From a virus: a stretch of DNA of 46,802 nt. Within the stretch, counting starts at the first letter, position 1. The number at the start of each line of letters is the position of its first letter. The stretch spans positions 1-46,802 of IMG/VR virus record IMGVR_UViG_3300043640_000417; one strand, 5' to 3'. The notes below the pieces were generated by a model. The model made no database searches. It was not told the origin of the DNA and saw nothing but the letters and a program-made list of their open reading frames with translations. Below are positions 45,507 through 46,802 of this stretch, piece by piece. The translations under genes were made by a program, and so were the position numbers.

Positions 45507-45773
45507 ATGTCGCTTGTAAGCGGCATCACGGCGCTGGCGGCGGCCATCGCTACCGCCATCAATACGAAAGCCCCGAAGGCAAGCCCCACCTTCACCGGGA
45601 CCGTCACAGTCCCGACGCCTTCCGCGACCGGGGCCGCGGTCACAAAGGCATATGCGGATACGAAACTGGCGAGCAGTAATACCACCGTCGCTGACGTGAT
45701 CGTGGTCACGGCGGCAGCCTATGCCGCGCTGAGCCCCAAAGTGAGCACGACCCTCTACGTGATTGTCGGTTAG
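45507..45773 (+). CDS. Small fibre-like protein
   Basis: The protein has 88 residues with KASPTFTGTVTVPTPSATGAA, a frequent fibre-tip module, preceded by a helix. Probably part of a multi-gene fibre. Confidence 0.6.
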   Translation: MSLVSGITALAAAIATAINTKAPKASPTFTGTVTVPTPSATGAAVTKAYADTKLASSNTTVADVIVVTAAAYAALSPKVSTTLYVIVG

Positions 45774-45776
45774 CTG

Positions 45777-46532
45777 ATGGCTGCACCTGTTGTCGCCTCC
45801 ACCGGGGCGGGCGCCACCGGCACTCCGAATGTCTCCGTCCCGGTACCGGCAGGAGATCTGGTTGTCGTGGCGCTCTTCGGCGTATGGCAGGGGACCTCGG
45901 CAACCCCGACCTCTGCTGCGGTGACCCCGCCTGACGGGTTCGAGTTCGCCAGCGTCCACCCGTGGCATGGCACGGGTGTGGATTTCGCGCTGTTCTGGTT
46001 CTATGGGCACGGTGTCGATTCTGGTCATGCCGTTTTCGGCTTGAATTCTGTTGGCGGGGAGTCGGCGCTTGCCTCTATGGGCATCGCCGTGGGCATCACC
46101 GGTGGACCGACCTCCGGTAATCCGTTCTCGGATACGTTCCGTTCGGCCAACGCCAACAGTTCGAGCGTTTCGGTGCCCACATTCACGCCTAGTGGCGACG
46201 ATTCGCTGCTGTTGGCCTCCTACTACTATGACGACGAGGCGACCACCACGGGGCCGTCCGGGTGGACGCAGGACCGGCATTACAACGACACGGACGCGGG
46301 GACCACGTTCGATGTTTGGTCGGTCGGCCAAACCACGGCAACTGCGACGGGTTCGTTGAGGTTCAGTGGCGGCTCGTCGGCCCAACGCGGTGTCCTCATC
46401 GGCACCATCCGGGCACCTGCACCCTCGACTCTCACGAACGCTCACGTCGGATCGTCTACCCCGTCCGCATTCAAAGTCGGCTCAAGCTCGGTTTCCGCGA
46501 TCTACATGGGCACAACGAAGGTCTGGGGTTAG
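45777..46532 (+). CDS. Minor tail / receptor-binding candidate
   Basis: The protein has 251 residues. Beta-rich with many aromatic residues and Gly/Ser loops; ends with SAIYMGTTKVWG, a typical C-terminus of phage fibre or receptor-binding proteins. It follows the fibre-like genes. Confidence 0.6.
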   Translation: MAAPVVASTGAGATGTPNVSVPVPAGDLVVVALFGVWQGTSATPTSAAVTPPDGFEFASVHPWHGTGVDFALFWFYGHGVDSGHAVFGLNSVGGESALASMGIAVGITGGPTSGNPFSDTFRSANANSSSVSVPTFTPSGDDSLLLASYYYDDEATTTGPSGWTQDRHYNDTDAGTTFDVWSVGQTTATATGSLRFSGGSSAQRGVLIGTIRAPAPSTLTNAHVGSSTPSAFKVGSSSVSAIYMGTTKVWG

Positions 46533-46534
46533 CC

Positions 46535-46624
46535 ATGCGTAGATGCCACTGCAATCACACCTGCCAGGATGATCGCTGTGCTCATGACTCGAGCTGCGAC
46601 TTCTGCGTGCATGAGGACGACTAG
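46535..46624 (+). CDS. 29-residue Cys/His-rich microprotein
   Basis: Sequence contains C-x-C-x-H-x-C and later C-x2-C (six Cys, three His), so it could hold one or two zinc ions. It begins 3 bp after the fibre gene. No Shine-Dalgarno. Confidence 0.45.
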   Translation: MRRCHCNHTCQDDRCAHDSSCDFCVHEDD

Positions 46625-46674
46625 CGCTTCTTCCGGCCGAGAACCACGATGCCGATCAGGACTGCGAGGATCAT
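46621..46674 (-). CDS. 17-residue membrane microprotein
   Basis: MILAVLIGIVVLGRKKR: one short hydrophobic helix and a basic tail. ATGA overlap with the upstream minus-strand gene is the main support. Very short; uncertain. Confidence 0.35.
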   Translation of the reverse strand: MILAVLIGIVVLGRKKR

Positions 46675-46802
46675 TCTTTCGCCTCGACCTTCGCGGGCGG
46701 CGCACTCTTCAGCCCACGGTAGGCGCCGTAAATGAACGCGATGAAAAGCCCCGTACCGCCAATGACGACGAGGGCGATAAACGCGATCAGGATTCCTACC
46801 AT
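46671..46802 (-). CDS. Small membrane protein at window edge
   Basis: The protein has 43 residues; its ATG occupies the last three bases of the window. Hydrophobic helix (GILIAFIALVVIGGTGLFIAFIYG) followed by a basic/acidic tail. Possibly lysis-related, but opposite to the late genes. Unknown. Confidence 0.5.
   Translation of the reverse strand: MVGILIAFIALVVIGGTGLFIAFIYGAYRGLKSAPPAKVEAKE

Noticed and set aside
1-46802. Integrase, repressor and lysogeny module
   Set aside because: No integrase or classical C-type repressor motif was found; the dispersed sites alone do not prove a temperate lifestyle.
1-46802. CRISPR array or insertion sequences
   Set aside because: No regularly spaced direct repeats of spacer size and no transposase seen.

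Overview
The window is an actinobacterial tailed-phage genome segment in GC-rich sequence. Signs of an actinobacterial host are a WhiB-type regulator, a DUF2637/SpdA-like membrane protein, frequent GTG starts and a set of apparently leaderless late genes. The exact host genus cannot be read from the sequence; a member of the Micrococcales is my guess. No integrase and no classical repressor were seen.

Layout. 1-5.4 kb (+): end of a tail gene, small tail/fibre proteins, a Cys/His-type endolysin, a holin-like protein, a metallophosphoesterase and a second membrane protein, closed by a strong terminator that faces the leftward genes. 28.5-5.4 kb (-): about 60 tightly overlapping genes. The part nearest 5-20 kb holds the replication and recombination set: RuvC-like nuclease, two DNA methyltransferases, primase-polymerase/helicase, SSB-like protein, Sak4-like ATPase, Cas4/RecB-like nuclease, WhiB, SF2 helicase, two HNH proteins and a tRNA. 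The rest is small unknown proteins. 28.9-35.6 kb (+): a divergently transcribed operon of tiny, mostly unknown genes, plus two nucleotide-metabolism enzymes (5'-nucleotidase, dATP/dGTP diphosphohydrolase-like). 36.0-37.4 kb (+): a DGQHR-domain (DndB-like) gene with its own promoter and terminator. 37.5-46.8 kb (+): small and large terminase, portal, protease/scaffold, decoration protein, major capsid, connector and fibre-like proteins, then tiny genes at the edge. Major tail and tape-measure genes are absent, so they presumably lie outside the window, between its right and left ends.

Two regulatory codes stand out. (1) A near-palindromic 11-bp site, TTAG-N3-CTAA with a CCA or CCG centre, recurs in 12 perfect and about 15 near-perfect copies. 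They sit over promoters and at operon joints, recalling the stoperators of cluster A mycobacteriophages but with a different sequence. (2) Late genes (fibre, small terminase, portal, protease, connector) are preceded by CCTG repeats spaced exactly 11 bp apart. The repeats run into a TAnnnT -10 box with no visible -35, and in four of the five the -10 box lies exactly 6 bp before the ATG, predicting activator-driven leaderless late mRNAs. The window also holds several strong RNA-structure candidates: 3299-3370 (stem starting at a predicted transcription start), 30132-30205 (23-bp interrupted stem) and 28265-28307 (nested hairpins).
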